45,204 nucleotides of DNA. Origin: RPQJ01 sp041910015 (GTDB lineage Bacteria > Pseudomonadota > Gammaproteobacteria > Steroidobacterales > Steroidobacteraceae). Below are positions 1 to 8,512 of the stretch, in pieces. The notes under the pieces are model-generated. The model was given only the letters and a program-made list of their open reading frames with translations. It made no database searches and was not told the DNA's origin. The position numbers were made by a program, and so were the translations under genes. The stretch spans positions 1 through 45,204 of the forward strand of contig JAYRRR010000009.1 of the NCBI GenBank assembly GCA_041910015.1, in the 5' to 3' direction. Every line of letters starts with the position of its first letter. Position 1 is the stretch's first letter.

Positions 1-45
1 CTCCGAAGGCGAAGGTCACAGGTTCGAATCCTGTCGGGCGCGCCA
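1..45 (+). tRNA. tRNA-Arg (CCG anticodon), 3' part only
   Basis: The window opens inside the anticodon loop: bases 1-7 read CTCCGAA, which puts the anticodon CCG at 3-5. The 3' side of the anticodon stem follows, then the variable loop, then a T arm with the invariant GTTCGAAT loop (22-29) closed by ACAGG/CCTGT. The acceptor strand CGGGCGC plus G and an encoded CCA (43-45) closes the gene. The acceptor sequence is the one expected for Arg(CCG) tRNAs of gammaproteobacteria. The 5' half lies outside the window, so the identity rests on the anticodon and acceptor arm. Confidence 0.88.
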
Positions 46-284
46 TTCCAGATCTCTGAACACCGAGTGTGGCGGCGCTCTTCGCGGTCAACTCGGCGGC
101 GGTCGTCTCGGATGCGCACGTGCTCTGCTCCGAGGGCTTCGCAGCGGTCATCGGTCAGCACTGCCTGTGGGGTCTCACGCTCGCGATGCGGGTGATCCAC
201 GGACCGGGCGCGCCGTCGGCGTCACCGCCGGCCGTCCCGTTGCCGCCGGCTGTCCCGTGCCTGCCCGTCGCCGTGCCGCGCGGC

Positions 285-1646
285 TCAGGCCATCAGGAAA
301 CCGAGGTCGGTCTCGGCGAAATTGCCGATCGACGGCGCAATGGTCGGGATCTGGCTCTCGTCCACGCCGAACCACCGCGACAGCGTCGCCGCGTACTGGT
401 CTGCGGAAACGGCCGGGATGAACCGCCCGCCGCCCACGTCCTCCGGGCCGCCGATCGTGAGCACGGGATACGAGCCGTAGAAGCTGCGCCCCTTCACCGC
501 GTCGCCGATCACGAGCTGGATGCCACCCCAGGCGTGGTCGCTGCCATCGCCGTTCGAGGTGAGCGTGCGGCCGAAATCGGACTGGGTGAATGTCGTGACG
601 TTCGAGGCGACGCCGAGTTCGACGGTGGCGGCGTGGAAGGCCGCGAGGCTCGCGCTCACGTCGCCGAGCAGGCCCGGCTGGTCCTCGAGCTGGTTGTCGT
701 GCGTGTCGAAACCGCCGGTTGCGACGAAGAACACCTGTCGCGACATGCCGAGCCGCTCGCGCACCGCGATCATGCGCGCCACCGTCTGCAGCTGTGTCGC
801 GAGCTGCGACCCGCCGGGGAACGGCGCGGCGAGGGGCGGCGCCGCGGCGAGCGCGGCGTTCACGAGGTCCGCATACCTGAGCGCGCGCTTCTGCACGTCG
901 GCGAAGCCGCGTTCGTAGACCGATCCGTAGGTCGCATTGACGACGCTCTCGAAGGCGGCCCGGCGCGCGGCCGCCGCGCCGCCCGATCCGAGTCCGTTGA
1001 ATGTCGTCGCGCCCTCCGCGCCCATGACGTACGGCGTCGCCACGGCACCCGCCTGGAACAGCGTGCTTCCCGACAGCGAGACGTTGAGCGCAAGCGGCTG
1101 CGACGGGACCTGGCTCGCGAGCACGTCGGCGATGCGGCCGGCCCATCCCGAGCTGGATGTGGCCTCGCCACGCAGGCTGTGCCACTGGCCCTGCTGGTCG
1201 TTGTGGGAGAAGAGCTGCGGCGGCAGCGGCACCGCGCCCGCCGCATACTGCTCCAGGGTCGTCGGCACGATGAGCGGGCCCACGTTGGCCACGACCGCGC
1301 AGCGCGACGACTCGAAGAGGTCGGCGAGGCCCGGCATGGCGGGGTGCATGCCGTAGAGCACGCCATGGCCGTTGACCGCATTGATCGGCAGCAACTGGTC
1401 AAGCGGGATCGCGAGGTTCTGCCGGGACTCGGCATAGGCGGCGTATTCGGCCTCCGAGCGCGGCACGACCATGCTCCAGGAGTCGTTGCCGCCGAGCAGG
1501 AACACGCAGACGAGCGCCTTGTAGTCGCTGAATCCGCCGACGCCCGCGGCCTGCGCCCACACGGTGCCCGGGCTGCGGCCCACGGCATAGGCGAGTCCGC
1601 CGGCGCCGAGGGCCTTCATGAATCGACGTCGGGTCATGTGGTTCAT
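285..1646 (-). CDS. DUF1501 family Tat-exported protein
   Basis: This 453-residue protein begins with a twin-arginine signal: TRRRFMKAL at about residues 5-13, followed by a small hydrophobic stretch ending near AQA. The mature part has the DUF1501 pattern, with LLGGNDSWSMVVP near residue 50, a GMHPAMPGLADLF segment and the late GGFDTH and SDFGRT motifs that this sulfatase-like family carries. Its biochemical role is not established. The gene follows the DUF1800 gene after 10 bases on the same strand, and such pairs occur in many bacteria, so the two products probably act together outside the cytoplasm. A second ATG three codons inside would also keep the Tat motif. The family call is firm and the function is open. 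Confidence 0.87.
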   Translation of the reverse strand: MNHMTRRRFMKALGAGGLAYAVGRSPGTVWAQAAGVGGFSDYKALVCVFLLGGNDSWSMVVPRSEAEYAAYAESRQNLAIPLDQLLPINAVNGHGVLYGMHPAMPGLADLFESSRCAVVANVGPLIVPTTLEQYAAGAVPLPPQLFSHNDQQGQWHSLRGEATSSSGWAGRIADVLASQVPSQPLALNVSLSGSTLFQAGAVATPYVMGAEGATTFNGLGSGGAAAARRAAFESVVNATYGSVYERGFADVQKRALRYADLVNAALAAAPPLAAPFPGGSQLATQLQTVARMIAVRERLGMSRQVFFVATGGFDTHDNQLEDQPGLLGDVSASLAAFHAATVELGVASNVTTFTQSDFGRTLTSNGDGSDHAWGGIQLVIGDAVKGRSFYGSYPVLTIGGPEDVGGGRFIPAVSADQYAATLSRWFGVDESQIPTIAPSIGNFAETDLGFLMA

Positions 1647-1656
1647 GGCGTCTCTC

Positions 1657-3408
1657 TCAGCGGCTCACGACGTATTCGGGCGAGGTGGCGATGAGGTACA
1701 TCGCCTCCGACACGCGCTGTCCAGCGCTCGTGGCGGGCACCCGCTCGACGGCCGCCTTCGCCTCGGCCTTCAGCGTCGCCGAGATCGGCCCGCCGAGCAG
1801 CTTCGCGGCGATCCGGTTCACGAGCCCCTCGGCGTCGCCGGCGAGCGCGACCTCCCGCGCGAAGTCCATGACGACGGCCTCCGCGGGCAGCCCCGGGACG
1901 GTCGAGTTCCAGTAGAAGATCACGTTGTAGAAGGTGTTGGTCGTCGTCGTATTCAGGTACTCGGTTGCGATCTGCAGCTCGGGCGCGACGAGGCCCTGGT
2001 CCGCGATCTCGCCCGGCGGCGCATGGAAGGGGCTGAAGAAGTTGAACACCGAGGGCGCCTGCAGCGGGCCCTGGCCGAAGACGAAGGCGATCGGGCCGAT
2101 ACGGTACTGGCCGTTCGCGGACTTCGCGTCATACGCCCGCCAGAGCTGCGTGAGCCGCAGCAGCGGCTCCTTCACCTTGCCGGTGGTCTCCGTGACCGTG
2201 GCCGGCCGCGCCTCGACGTCGAGCAGCACGGCTCTCACGACCGCCGCAAGGTTGCCGCGCCGGCCCGTACCGTCGTCGTCGAATTTCGCCGCCACGCGTG
2301 CGACATAGGCCGGCGACGGATTGCTGGTCACGAGCCGCTGGATCAGCTGCCGGCCGATGAACGGCCCGACGTTGGGGTGGTTGAAGATGTTGTCGAGCGC
2401 ATCGGCGAGGTCCTGCTGCGGGGTCTGGCCGGCGGGCAACCCGGGTTTCCCGACGCCCGGATAGGTGAGGAGCTTCTTCGCCAGCGGCGAATGCTCCTCG
2501 GGGTAGGCCTGCATCGGCAGGATCTGGTTCGCGATCGTGCGTCGCGCCTGCGAGAATCGCGCCGCGCCCGCGTAGTTCCAGCCGGTGTAGACGTTGGCGA
2601 AGCCCTCGATCACCGACTGGTCGTAGGTCGGGATCGGCTGCCCCTGCGCGTCCGTCTTCACCGTGCCATCCGGGTTCAGCTCGACGAGGCCGATGCTGAA
2701 GAGCTGCATCAGCTCGCGCGCGTAGTTCTCGTCGGGGCGGATGCCGAGGGTCTCGTCGGGCTTCTGGTTGCCGAGCATGTTGAGGTACACGCCCATCGCC
2801 GGGTGCAGCGTGACGTCCTCCATGAGCTTGCGGAAGTCCCCGAAGGCGCTGCGCGCGAGCAGGTCGTAGTAGTCGGCGAGCGCGTGCGGCATGTTCTGCA
2901 GCGCGCCTTGCTGCGAGACCACCATGATCTCGGAAAGCGCGAAGGCCACGCGCTGGCGCAGCTGGTCCTCACCGGTGATCGAGTTGCGGAACCACGCCGC
3001 CTGCCGGTCGGCATTGAGCGAGCCGATCATCTGTACCGGATCCGCGAGCTGCCCGAACGCGGCCTGTACGGCTGGAAGCTGCAGCGATGCGGGTCGGGCC
3101 ATCTGCTCGTCGATCCACCGTGCATGGGCGGTCGTCGCATCGCCGAGGCCGGCCAGGCGGTCGGCTTCCGCCTCGGTGGCACCAAACGTTGCCTGGTTCA
3201 GGAAGCGGTAGGCATCCGGCCGGCTGACCGGCGTCGGTGGCGTCGCCCCGCCTCCACCCCCGCCGGGGCTGCCCACAGGGTCGCCGCCCCCGTCGCCGCC
3301 GCCACTGCAGGCGACCAGCGCCGCCAGCACAGCCGCGGCAGCGAGGCGCGTGCGCGTGCGCGTCGCGGCAGTTGCATGCGCGCCCCTGCGCGCGAAGGTG
3401 CTCGGCAT
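1657..3408 (-). CDS. DUF1800 family lipoprotein
   Basis: I place the start at the ATG ending at 3408 because GGGAGG lies just upstream at good spacing. The longer frame back to 3570 would run into the start of the divergent transporter gene. The 583-residue product starts with an Arg-rich n-region and a hydrophobic stretch ending in LVAC, a likely lipobox with Cys34. A Gly/Pro/Ser-rich linker follows. The rest matches DUF1800: RFLNQATFGAT near the N-terminus, RQRVAFALSEIMVVS, NYARELMQLFSIGL and FTGWN-like YTGWN motifs. It is the first gene of a two-gene unit with the DUF1501 gene. The family is widespread but its molecular function is unknown. It probably sits on the outer membrane or in the periplasm. 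Confidence 0.87.
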   Translation of the reverse strand: MPSTFARRGAHATAATRTRTRLAAAAVLAALVACSGGGDGGGDPVGSPGGGGGGATPPTPVSRPDAYRFLNQATFGATEAEADRLAGLGDATTAHARWIDEQMARPASLQLPAVQAAFGQLADPVQMIGSLNADRQAAWFRNSITGEDQLRQRVAFALSEIMVVSQQGALQNMPHALADYYDLLARSAFGDFRKLMEDVTLHPAMGVYLNMLGNQKPDETLGIRPDENYARELMQLFSIGLVELNPDGTVKTDAQGQPIPTYDQSVIEGFANVYTGWNYAGAARFSQARRTIANQILPMQAYPEEHSPLAKKLLTYPGVGKPGLPAGQTPQQDLADALDNIFNHPNVGPFIGRQLIQRLVTSNPSPAYVARVAAKFDDDGTGRRGNLAAVVRAVLLDVEARPATVTETTGKVKEPLLRLTQLWRAYDAKSANGQYRIGPIAFVFGQGPLQAPSVFNFFSPFHAPPGEIADQGLVAPELQIATEYLNTTTTNTFYNVIFYWNSTVPGLPAEAVVMDFAREVALAGDAEGLVNRIAAKLLGGPISATLKAEAKAAVERVPATSAGQRVSEAMYLIATSPEYVVSR

Positions 3409-3568
3409 CACGGGCCTCCCCGTTGTTCGCGGTATTGAATCGACAACGCCGCCGACCGGCGTGCGTTGACGGCGGGACCTGTGATCAGTCGATTCTCCTA
3501 CTTCAAACGGACGGCTCGCGGCGGCCGGGCTTGGGCCAGATTGTCCGCGCATCGAACAGGGGGCCGGC

Positions 3569-4816
3569 ATGACCGCTCGCGAGTCTGTTGCACGTTCAGG
3601 ACTGTTTCACGGCTGGCGCCTGGTGGGCTCGGGATTCGTGCTGCAGGGGCTCGTGACTGCGGCTGTCAGCTATTCCTATGGCGTCGTGCTTGCGCCAATC
3701 GCGGGCGAGTTCGGTGCCAGCCGTCTCGAGATGATGCTGGGCATCACCGCGTCGACGCTCGTCACCGGCGTGGTCGCGCCGTTCCTCGGCGTCGCCATGG
3801 ACCGGCAGTCGCTGCGGCGGCTCGCGGTGTTCGGCAGCCTGCTGCTCGGCGGCGGCTTCGGGTTGCTGTCGTTGACCACGGCCATCTGGCAGGTCGCGGC
3901 GATCTTCGCGCTGTGCATGGCGCCCGCGATGATCCTGATCGGGCCGACGCTCGTCTCCACGTTGCTCGCGCGCTGGTTCACGCGGCGTCGCGGCACGGCC
4001 ATGGGGCTCGCCGCGGTCGGCACGTCGGCTTTCGGCTTTCTGCTTCCGCCGCTGTTGCAGCTCGCGATCGGCGCCGTGGGCTGGCGCAGTGCGTTGCTCG
4101 GTGCGGGCGCCGTGCTGTTGCTGGTCACGTTGCCCGCGGCCTGGATCATCCGGGACCGCCCGCAGGCGATGGGACTCGCACCCGACGGCGATCCGCCGGG
4201 CGAATCTGTTTCGACGGCACCCGCGGCCGGTCAGGCCAGTGCCACGACGCGCGGCATCTTCGCGCAGCAGAATTTCTGGATGGTCGCGATCGTGCTTGGC
4301 CTGCTGTTCTCGATCTACAGCGCGATGATGAGCAACCTCGTGCCGCTGGCACGCGACCACGGGCATCCGTCGGAACTCGCGGCGCTGCTGATGTCCGCGG
4401 TCGCGGGTTGCGGCATGGTCGGCAAGCTGGTGTTCGGCGTCGTCGCCGACCGCATCGACCTGCGCCTCGGGTTCGCCGCGGCAATCCTGCTCGTGCTCGC
4501 GAGTCTCGTGCTGCTGATGGTCGATGCGCGCTATCCGACGCTGTTCGCGGCGAGCTCGCTGCTCGGGTTCGCGGCCGGCGGCATGCTGCCGGTCTGGGGC
4601 TCGCTGATGGCGATCCTCTTCGGCGCGACCCACTACGGCCGCGTCATGGGTCTGCTGAACCCGGTGATGATGCCGGTGGTCATGCTCGGAGCGCCGTTCG
4701 CGGGCTGGTGCCGCGATCAGAGCGGCTCCTACCTGCCGGCCCTCGTCACCTTCACGGGGCTGCTGTTGTTCGCGCTCTTCGCGCTGTCGCGCATCCGGAT
4801 GCCCGCGCGGGCGTGA
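3569..4816 (+). CDS. MFS transporter (monocarboxylate-transporter-like)
   Basis: The 415-residue protein has about twelve hydrophobic segments across its length. An N-terminal YGVVLAPIAGEFGASR segment and the loop motif GVAMDRQSLRR between the second and third membrane helices are typical of the major facilitator superfamily. The general look (short N-terminus, DR...RR loop, VFGVVADRIDLRLGF as the second-half copy of the loop) resembles the monocarboxylate/oxalate branch. The substrate cannot be told from sequence. A GGGGGCC stretch precedes the ATG. The gene is divergent from the DUF1800 gene and stands alone. Its 3' end lies next to a short broken dehydrogenase remnant on the other strand. 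Confidence 0.85.
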   Translation: MTARESVARSGLFHGWRLVGSGFVLQGLVTAAVSYSYGVVLAPIAGEFGASRLEMMLGITASTLVTGVVAPFLGVAMDRQSLRRLAVFGSLLLGGGFGLLSLTTAIWQVAAIFALCMAPAMILIGPTLVSTLLARWFTRRRGTAMGLAAVGTSAFGFLLPPLLQLAIGAVGWRSALLGAGAVLLLVTLPAAWIIRDRPQAMGLAPDGDPPGESVSTAPAAGQASATTRGIFAQQNFWMVAIVLGLLFSIYSAMMSNLVPLARDHGHPSELAALLMSAVAGCGMVGKLVFGVVADRIDLRLGFAAAILLVLASLVLLMVDARYPTLFAASSLLGFAAGGMLPVWGSLMAILFGATHYGRVMGLLNPVMMPVVMLGAPFAGWCRDQSGSYLPALVTFTGLLLFALFALSRIRMPARA

Positions 4817-4879
4817 GCGGCGGGATCGAGGCGCAGGGGTCCGGTTCCGGGAGGGCGGCCTGACCCCGATCGCGGCGAC

Positions 4880-4951
4880 TCACGCCCCGCCGATGCCGCC
4901 GGCGGCCCCGGTGACCAGCACGACCTCGTCGCGGATGTCGTACGTCCTCAT
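4880..4951 (-). pseudogene. Truncated short-chain dehydrogenase N-terminus
   Basis: Reading on the minus strand, an ATG at 4951-4949 overlaps the TGA of the upstream NYN gene as ATGA. It opens a 23-codon frame that ends in TGA at 4882-4880. The peptide contains DEVVLVTGAAGGIGGA, which is the first beta strand and glycine-rich NAD(P)-binding loop (TGxxxGxG) of a classical SDR. No continuation is visible in any frame before the transporter gene ends at 4816. I read it as the stub of an SDR gene that was translationally coupled to the NYN gene and has lost more than 200 codons. A real short peptide is possible but less likely. Confidence 0.55.
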
Positions 4952-5910
4952 TCGCGCATGAGGGTGCGCACGACATATCCGCCCGACTTCTCGTCCTTCT
5001 CGAGCGCGATCAGCTTGCGCGTCGCGGCTTCCTCGAGCAGCTGATTGAAGCTGCGGAAGCCGTGGTAGCTCTCGTTGAACCCCGGCCGCTGGCGCTTGAG
5101 CGCCTGCTTGATCATCGAACCCCAGATCTTGTCGCTCTCGTCGCGTTCGTCGGCGAGCGCCTCGATGGTCGTGAGCACGAGGTCGAACGCCTCCTGCCGC
5201 TTGTCTTCGTCCGTCTTCCGGCGCGCGCGCCCGCGCGCCTGGCCGTGATCGACGGCCGGCGGCGCGGCGACTTCGGTCAGGGCCTCCGGGAGCGCGGCTG
5301 CCGCCGGCGCAACGGCCGTGACGTCGGGATCCGTCGCCGACGGCGTCGACGGAGCGAACCGGGACGCGGTGGCCGATGGCTGCCTCGCGGACGACGCGCC
5401 GCCGGACGGCTTGCGGCGTCCGCGCCGCTGCTCTTCCTTGCGCACCAGGTCGTCGTAGTAGATGAACTCGTCGCAATTGGCGATCAGCAGATCCGACGTC
5501 GAGCTCTTCACGCCGACGCCGATCACGAGCTTGTTGTTCTCGCGCAGCTTGCTCACCAGCGGCGAGAAGTCCGAGTCGCCGCTCACGATCACGAACGTGT
5601 CGACGTGCGCCTTGGTGTAGCACAGGTCGAGTGCGTCGACGACCATGCGGATGTCGGCCGAGTTCTTTCCAGACATGCGCACGTGCGGGATCTCGATGAG
5701 CTCGAACGACGCCTCGTGCATCGGCGCCTTGAACTCCTTGTAGCGCTCCCAGTCGCAGTAGGCCTTCTTGACGACGATGCTGCCCTTGAGCAGCAGCCGC
5801 TCGAGCACCTGGTCGATGTCGAACTTCGCGTAGCGCGCGTCGCGCACGCCGAGGGCGACGTTCTCGAAGTCGCAGAACACCGCCATGTTGTTGATCGCTG
5901 GCTTGGCCAT
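4948..5910 (-). CDS. NYN-domain protein with C-terminal OST-HTH (LOTUS) domain
   Basis: This 320-residue cytoplasmic protein has two domains joined by a low-complexity linker. Residues about 8-155 form an NYN/LabA (DUF88) PIN-like nuclease domain: FCDFENV gives Asp14, NSADIRMVVDAL gives Asp86, and VSGDSDFSPLV gives Asp112 and Asp114. These are the acidic residues that bind metal in active members. Residues about 160-235 are Arg/Ala/Pro-rich. Residues about 240-318 (DLVLTTIEAL, WGSMIKQALKRQRPGF, GFRSFNQLLEEA) match the OST-HTH/LOTUS winged helix, which binds RNA. A role in RNA processing or turnover is inferred. It lies 35 bases after corA on the same strand, and its stop overlaps the start of the SDR remnant. 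Confidence 0.87.
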   Translation of the reverse strand: MAKPAINNMAVFCDFENVALGVRDARYAKFDIDQVLERLLLKGSIVVKKAYCDWERYKEFKAPMHEASFELIEIPHVRMSGKNSADIRMVVDALDLCYTKAHVDTFVIVSGDSDFSPLVSKLRENNKLVIGVGVKSSTSDLLIANCDEFIYYDDLVRKEEQRRGRRKPSGGASSARQPSATASRFAPSTPSATDPDVTAVAPAAAALPEALTEVAAPPAVDHGQARGRARRKTDEDKRQEAFDLVLTTIEALADERDESDKIWGSMIKQALKRQRPGFNESYHGFRSFNQLLEEAATRKLIALEKDEKSGGYVVRTLMRE

Positions 5911-5945
5911 GCCGCGATGCTACACCGTCCCGGCGCCGTGCGTGA

Positions 5946-6920
5946 TCAGAGCCAGCCCTTGCGCCGGAAGTAGACGTACGGCACGACGGCCGAGACGACC
6001 ATCGCGAGCAGCGCCACCGGGTAGCCCCAGGCCCTGTCGAGTTCCGGCATGTGGTGGAAGTTCATGCCGTAGATGCTGGCGACCAGCGTCGGTGGCAGGA
6101 ACATCACGGCCGCGACGGAGAAGATCTTGATGATGTTGTTCTGCTCGAGGTTGATCAGCCCGAGCACGGCGTCGAGCAGGAACTGGATCTTCGAGTTCAG
6201 GAACGAGGCGTGGTCGGACAGCGACTGCACGTCGCGCAGCGCCGACTTGAAGCGGCCGCGCTGGTCGTTCGACAGCGTGACCGCCGGGGTCTGCTGCACG
6301 TACATCAGGATGCGGTGCAGGCTCACGAGGCTTTCGCGCGCCTTCGAGACGAGGTCGCCGTCGGCGCCGATCTGCCGGATCAGCGCGTGCAGGTTGGCGC
6401 TGCTCGGCGACTTCTCGCCGTCGCGCGGGAAGATCGAGAGCGAGACGGCGTCGAGTTCCAGTTGCACGCGCTCGAGCAGGTCGGCGATCCGTTCCACGAA
6501 GGCCTCGAGCAGGCCCGCAAGCAGCGTCGGCGCCGAGGTGCAGGCCGTGGGCGAGCGCTCGACGTGTTGCATGAACCGCCGCACCGGCGTCGGGTCGACG
6601 TAGCGGTTGGTGATCATGCGGTCGTTGGCGAGAATGAACGTGATCGCGCTGCTCTCGGGTCGTTCGCTGTCGAGCTTGGAGCCGATGGTCGCCGTCATGT
6701 AGACGGCGCTGCCTTCCTCGTACAGACGGTTCGAGGTCTCGATCTCCTTCATCTCGTCGCGCGTGGGGACGTCGACGGTCAGCAGCGCCTCGACCGCACG
6801 CTCCTCGTCGGGCGTCGGCTCGAACAGGTCGGCCCACAGGAACTCGTCCGGAAACGGCGCGGGCGGGGTGTGTTCGACCCAGGTGTAGCCACTACCCGTG
6901 GGGATGAGGAGACGCAGCAT
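5946..6920 (-). CDS. corA: CorA family magnesium/divalent cation channel
   Basis: The start at 6920 (MLRLLIPTG) gives 324 residues, the usual CorA length. A longer frame back to 7004 only adds a low-complexity stretch over an inverted repeat. The N-terminal cytoplasmic domain contains the long helices expected of CorA (FVERIADLLERVQLELD, then the SLVSLHRILMYV and LNSKIQFLLDAVLG helices). Two C-terminal membrane helices follow, with the signature YGMNF just after the first. The short C-terminus ends RRKGWL, with the basic tail usual in this family. It probably moves Mg2+, or Co2+/Ni2+, across the inner membrane. It lies downstream of dsbA across a 126-base gap. Confidence 0.92.
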   Translation of the reverse strand: MLRLLIPTGSGYTWVEHTPPAPFPDEFLWADLFEPTPDEERAVEALLTVDVPTRDEMKEIETSNRLYEEGSAVYMTATIGSKLDSERPESSAITFILANDRMITNRYVDPTPVRRFMQHVERSPTACTSAPTLLAGLLEAFVERIADLLERVQLELDAVSLSIFPRDGEKSPSSANLHALIRQIGADGDLVSKARESLVSLHRILMYVQQTPAVTLSNDQRGRFKSALRDVQSLSDHASFLNSKIQFLLDAVLGLINLEQNNIIKIFSVAAVMFLPPTLVASIYGMNFHHMPELDRAWGYPVALLAMVVSAVVPYVYFRRKGWL

Positions 6921-6963
6921 CGCGAGCCGCCCTGCAGGTTGCGGTGACGGTGAAGGTGCCGAT

Positions 6964-7037
6964 GTTACGGTTTCGGTAACTCCGTCACCGATGCAACCGA
7001 ACACCGACGCCTCTATCCGGGTTACGGAAGCCGTAAC
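6964..7037. promoter_or_regulatory. Two related inverted repeats between dsbA and corA
   Basis: Two short dyads stand 57 bases apart in the 126-base gap. 7021-7037 is GTTACGG-aag-CCGTAAC, a perfect 7-base inverted repeat. 6964-6980 is GTTACGGTTTCGGTAAC, with 5-base perfect ends and the same GTTACGG start. Neither is followed by a T-run on the minus strand, so a standard terminator is unlikely. Two like-shaped sites ahead of corA suggest binding sites for a dimeric regulator. A stem-loop role at the 3' end of dsbA mRNA is the other option. Confidence 0.35.
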
Positions 7038-7046
7038 ACCGACACC

Positions 7047-7697
7047 TTACTTCTTCGGCCGTTCCTTCGCGACGAGCGCGTTGACGACCTGGAACAGCTC
7101 GTTCTCGCCGCCGGCCATGCTGACGTCGGTGACGTACTTGCCGTTGACGACGACCGTGGGCGTGCCGGTGATCTTGTAGCGGCGGTTGAGGTCTTCCGCC
7201 TTCATGACCTTCGTGTCGACCGCGAAGCCCGCGAAGGCCTTCTGGAAATCCGTCTTGCTGACGCCGTGCGACGTGAAGAACGTCTCGATCGCCGCCGGCG
7301 TGTCGAGGCGGTTGTGCTTCACGTTGATCTCACGCCAGATCTCGGCGTGCAGGTCCGGGCGGCCGAGCAGCTCCATGGTGTAGAACACGCGCGCGTGCGT
7401 CTTGAGCGTGTTGTTCCAGGTGGCCGGCACGCGCACGAGCTGTGCGTCGGCCGGGCGGCCCTTGCGGTCCCAGGCCTCGAGCTTCGGCTCGAGCAGGTAG
7501 CAGTGGCCGCAGGCGTACCAGAACACTTCGACGACTTCGACCTTGCCCGGCGCGACGTTCGTCGGCTGCGCGGGCTGCAGCACTTTGTACTGGACACCCT
7601 GCTGGGGCTCGGCGGCCGAGGCGCCGCCGGTGGCGAGCAGCAGGAGGGCGCCGACGAGAGCCTGGCGAAACCCGGAGAGGCGGGTGGGCGTGTTCAT
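7047..7697 (-). CDS. dsbA: Thiol:disulfide interchange protein DsbA
   Basis: The 216-residue protein has a Sec signal peptide (about residues 1-28, ending GASAA) and a DsbA-type thioredoxin fold with a helical insert. The active site reads WYACGHCY, with cysteines near residues 61 and 64. The dipeptide between them is Gly-His rather than the Pro-His of E. coli DsbA, and this would be expected to shift the redox potential somewhat. The cis-proline loop is TGTPTVV near residue 178. It would oxidise cysteine pairs in exported proteins in the periplasm. It follows the cytochrome c4 gene by 32 bases, the same order as in Pseudomonas. Confidence 0.93.
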   Translation of the reverse strand: MNTPTRLSGFRQALVGALLLLATGGASAAEPQQGVQYKVLQPAQPTNVAPGKVEVVEVFWYACGHCYLLEPKLEAWDRKGRPADAQLVRVPATWNNTLKTHARVFYTMELLGRPDLHAEIWREINVKHNRLDTPAAIETFFTSHGVSKTDFQKAFAGFAVDTKVMKAEDLNRRYKITGTPTVVVNGKYVTDVSMAGGENELFQVVNALVAKERPKK

Positions 7698-7729
7698 GCT
7701 GGTTTCAGACTGGCGGCAGCCCGTCAGGT

Positions 7730-8344
7730 TCAACGCATGCCCTGCAGGTAGGAGGCCACGGCGTCGATCACCTCCTCGGACAGCCGCCCGGCGACGGAGC
7801 GCATCATCGAGTTCGGGTCCGTCGCACGCGCGCCGGACTTGTAGGCACGCAGTTGCACGGCGGCGTAGACGGCGTACTGGCCGCCGATGCGCGGATAGGC
7901 GGCGGCCGGGATGCCGGCACCCGTGGGACCGTGGCACCCGGCGCAGGCCGGCACGCCCGCGCTGGCCTTGCCGCCGCGGTAGAGCTTCTCGCCGAGCCTG
8001 ACCTTCGACGGCTCGGCCTCGCCGGTGGGATGCGGGGTGGTGGACGCGTAGTACGCGGCGACGTCGTCCGCGTCCTGGTCGCTCAGCGTCATCGCCATCG
8101 GCATCATCAGCGGGTTGTTGCGTTCGGCTGCCTTGAAGTGCTTGATCTGCTTGACGATGTAGCTCGCGTGCTGACCGGCGAGACTCGGCCATTCGGGATT
8201 CGCGCTGTTGCCTTCCGGCCCGTGACAGCCCATGCACAGGGCGGACTTGGCCTGGCCGGCGTCCTTGTTCCCGGCCGCAACGGCGGTGCCGGTCCAGCCG
8301 ATCACGGCGACGAGGCCCAGGGCAGCGACGAACTTCGCGGTCAT
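7730..8344 (-). CDS. Cytochrome c4 (dihaem)
   Basis: The ATG at 8344 gives 204 residues, with GGAG upstream. A GTG four codons earlier would sit too close to that site. A signal peptide ends around AVAAG. Two c-type haem sites follow, CMGCH near residue 38 and CAGCH near residue 135, one in each half, as in the duplicated class I cytochrome c4. Methionines in MMPMAM and the NSMMRS segment are likely axial ligands. It is a periplasmic electron carrier feeding a terminal oxidase. It is the first gene of the unit with dsbA and is divergent from engB. Confidence 0.93.
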   Translation of the reverse strand: MTAKFVAALGLVAVIGWTGTAVAAGNKDAGQAKSALCMGCHGPEGNSANPEWPSLAGQHASYIVKQIKHFKAAERNNPLMMPMAMTLSDQDADDVAAYYASTTPHPTGEAEPSKVRLGEKLYRGGKASAGVPACAGCHGPTGAGIPAAAYPRIGGQYAVYAAVQLRAYKSGARATDPNSMMRSVAGRLSEEVIDAVASYLQGMR

Positions 8345-8512
8345 GTCTGTAACCACTCCAGAGACGATCGCGCCGACGACATGCAGGCGCGGAAGAGCCC
8401 GGCGGCACGGTCTGCGCGGCCTGCCGGGCCAGCCGCAAATTGTACACTACGGGCCCCGCCGCGCAGGGTCGCCCTGCGATGTCGCCCGCAATCGGTGCCG
8501 TCACCCCGCCGC

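Noticed and set aside
1..3408. Genomic island anchored at the tRNA-Arg gene.
   Set aside because: No integrase, no repeat of the tRNA 3' end was seen in the window, and the next genes look native.
69..3438. Long plus-strand frames over the DUF1501 and DUF1800 genes.
   Set aside because: They are Arg/Ala/Val-rich shadows of two well-recognised minus-strand proteins.
4856..4870. CCTGACCCCGATC as a further copy of the GGGGTCTGACCCC repeat.
   Set aside because: Only half the palindrome is present and the flanks do not match.
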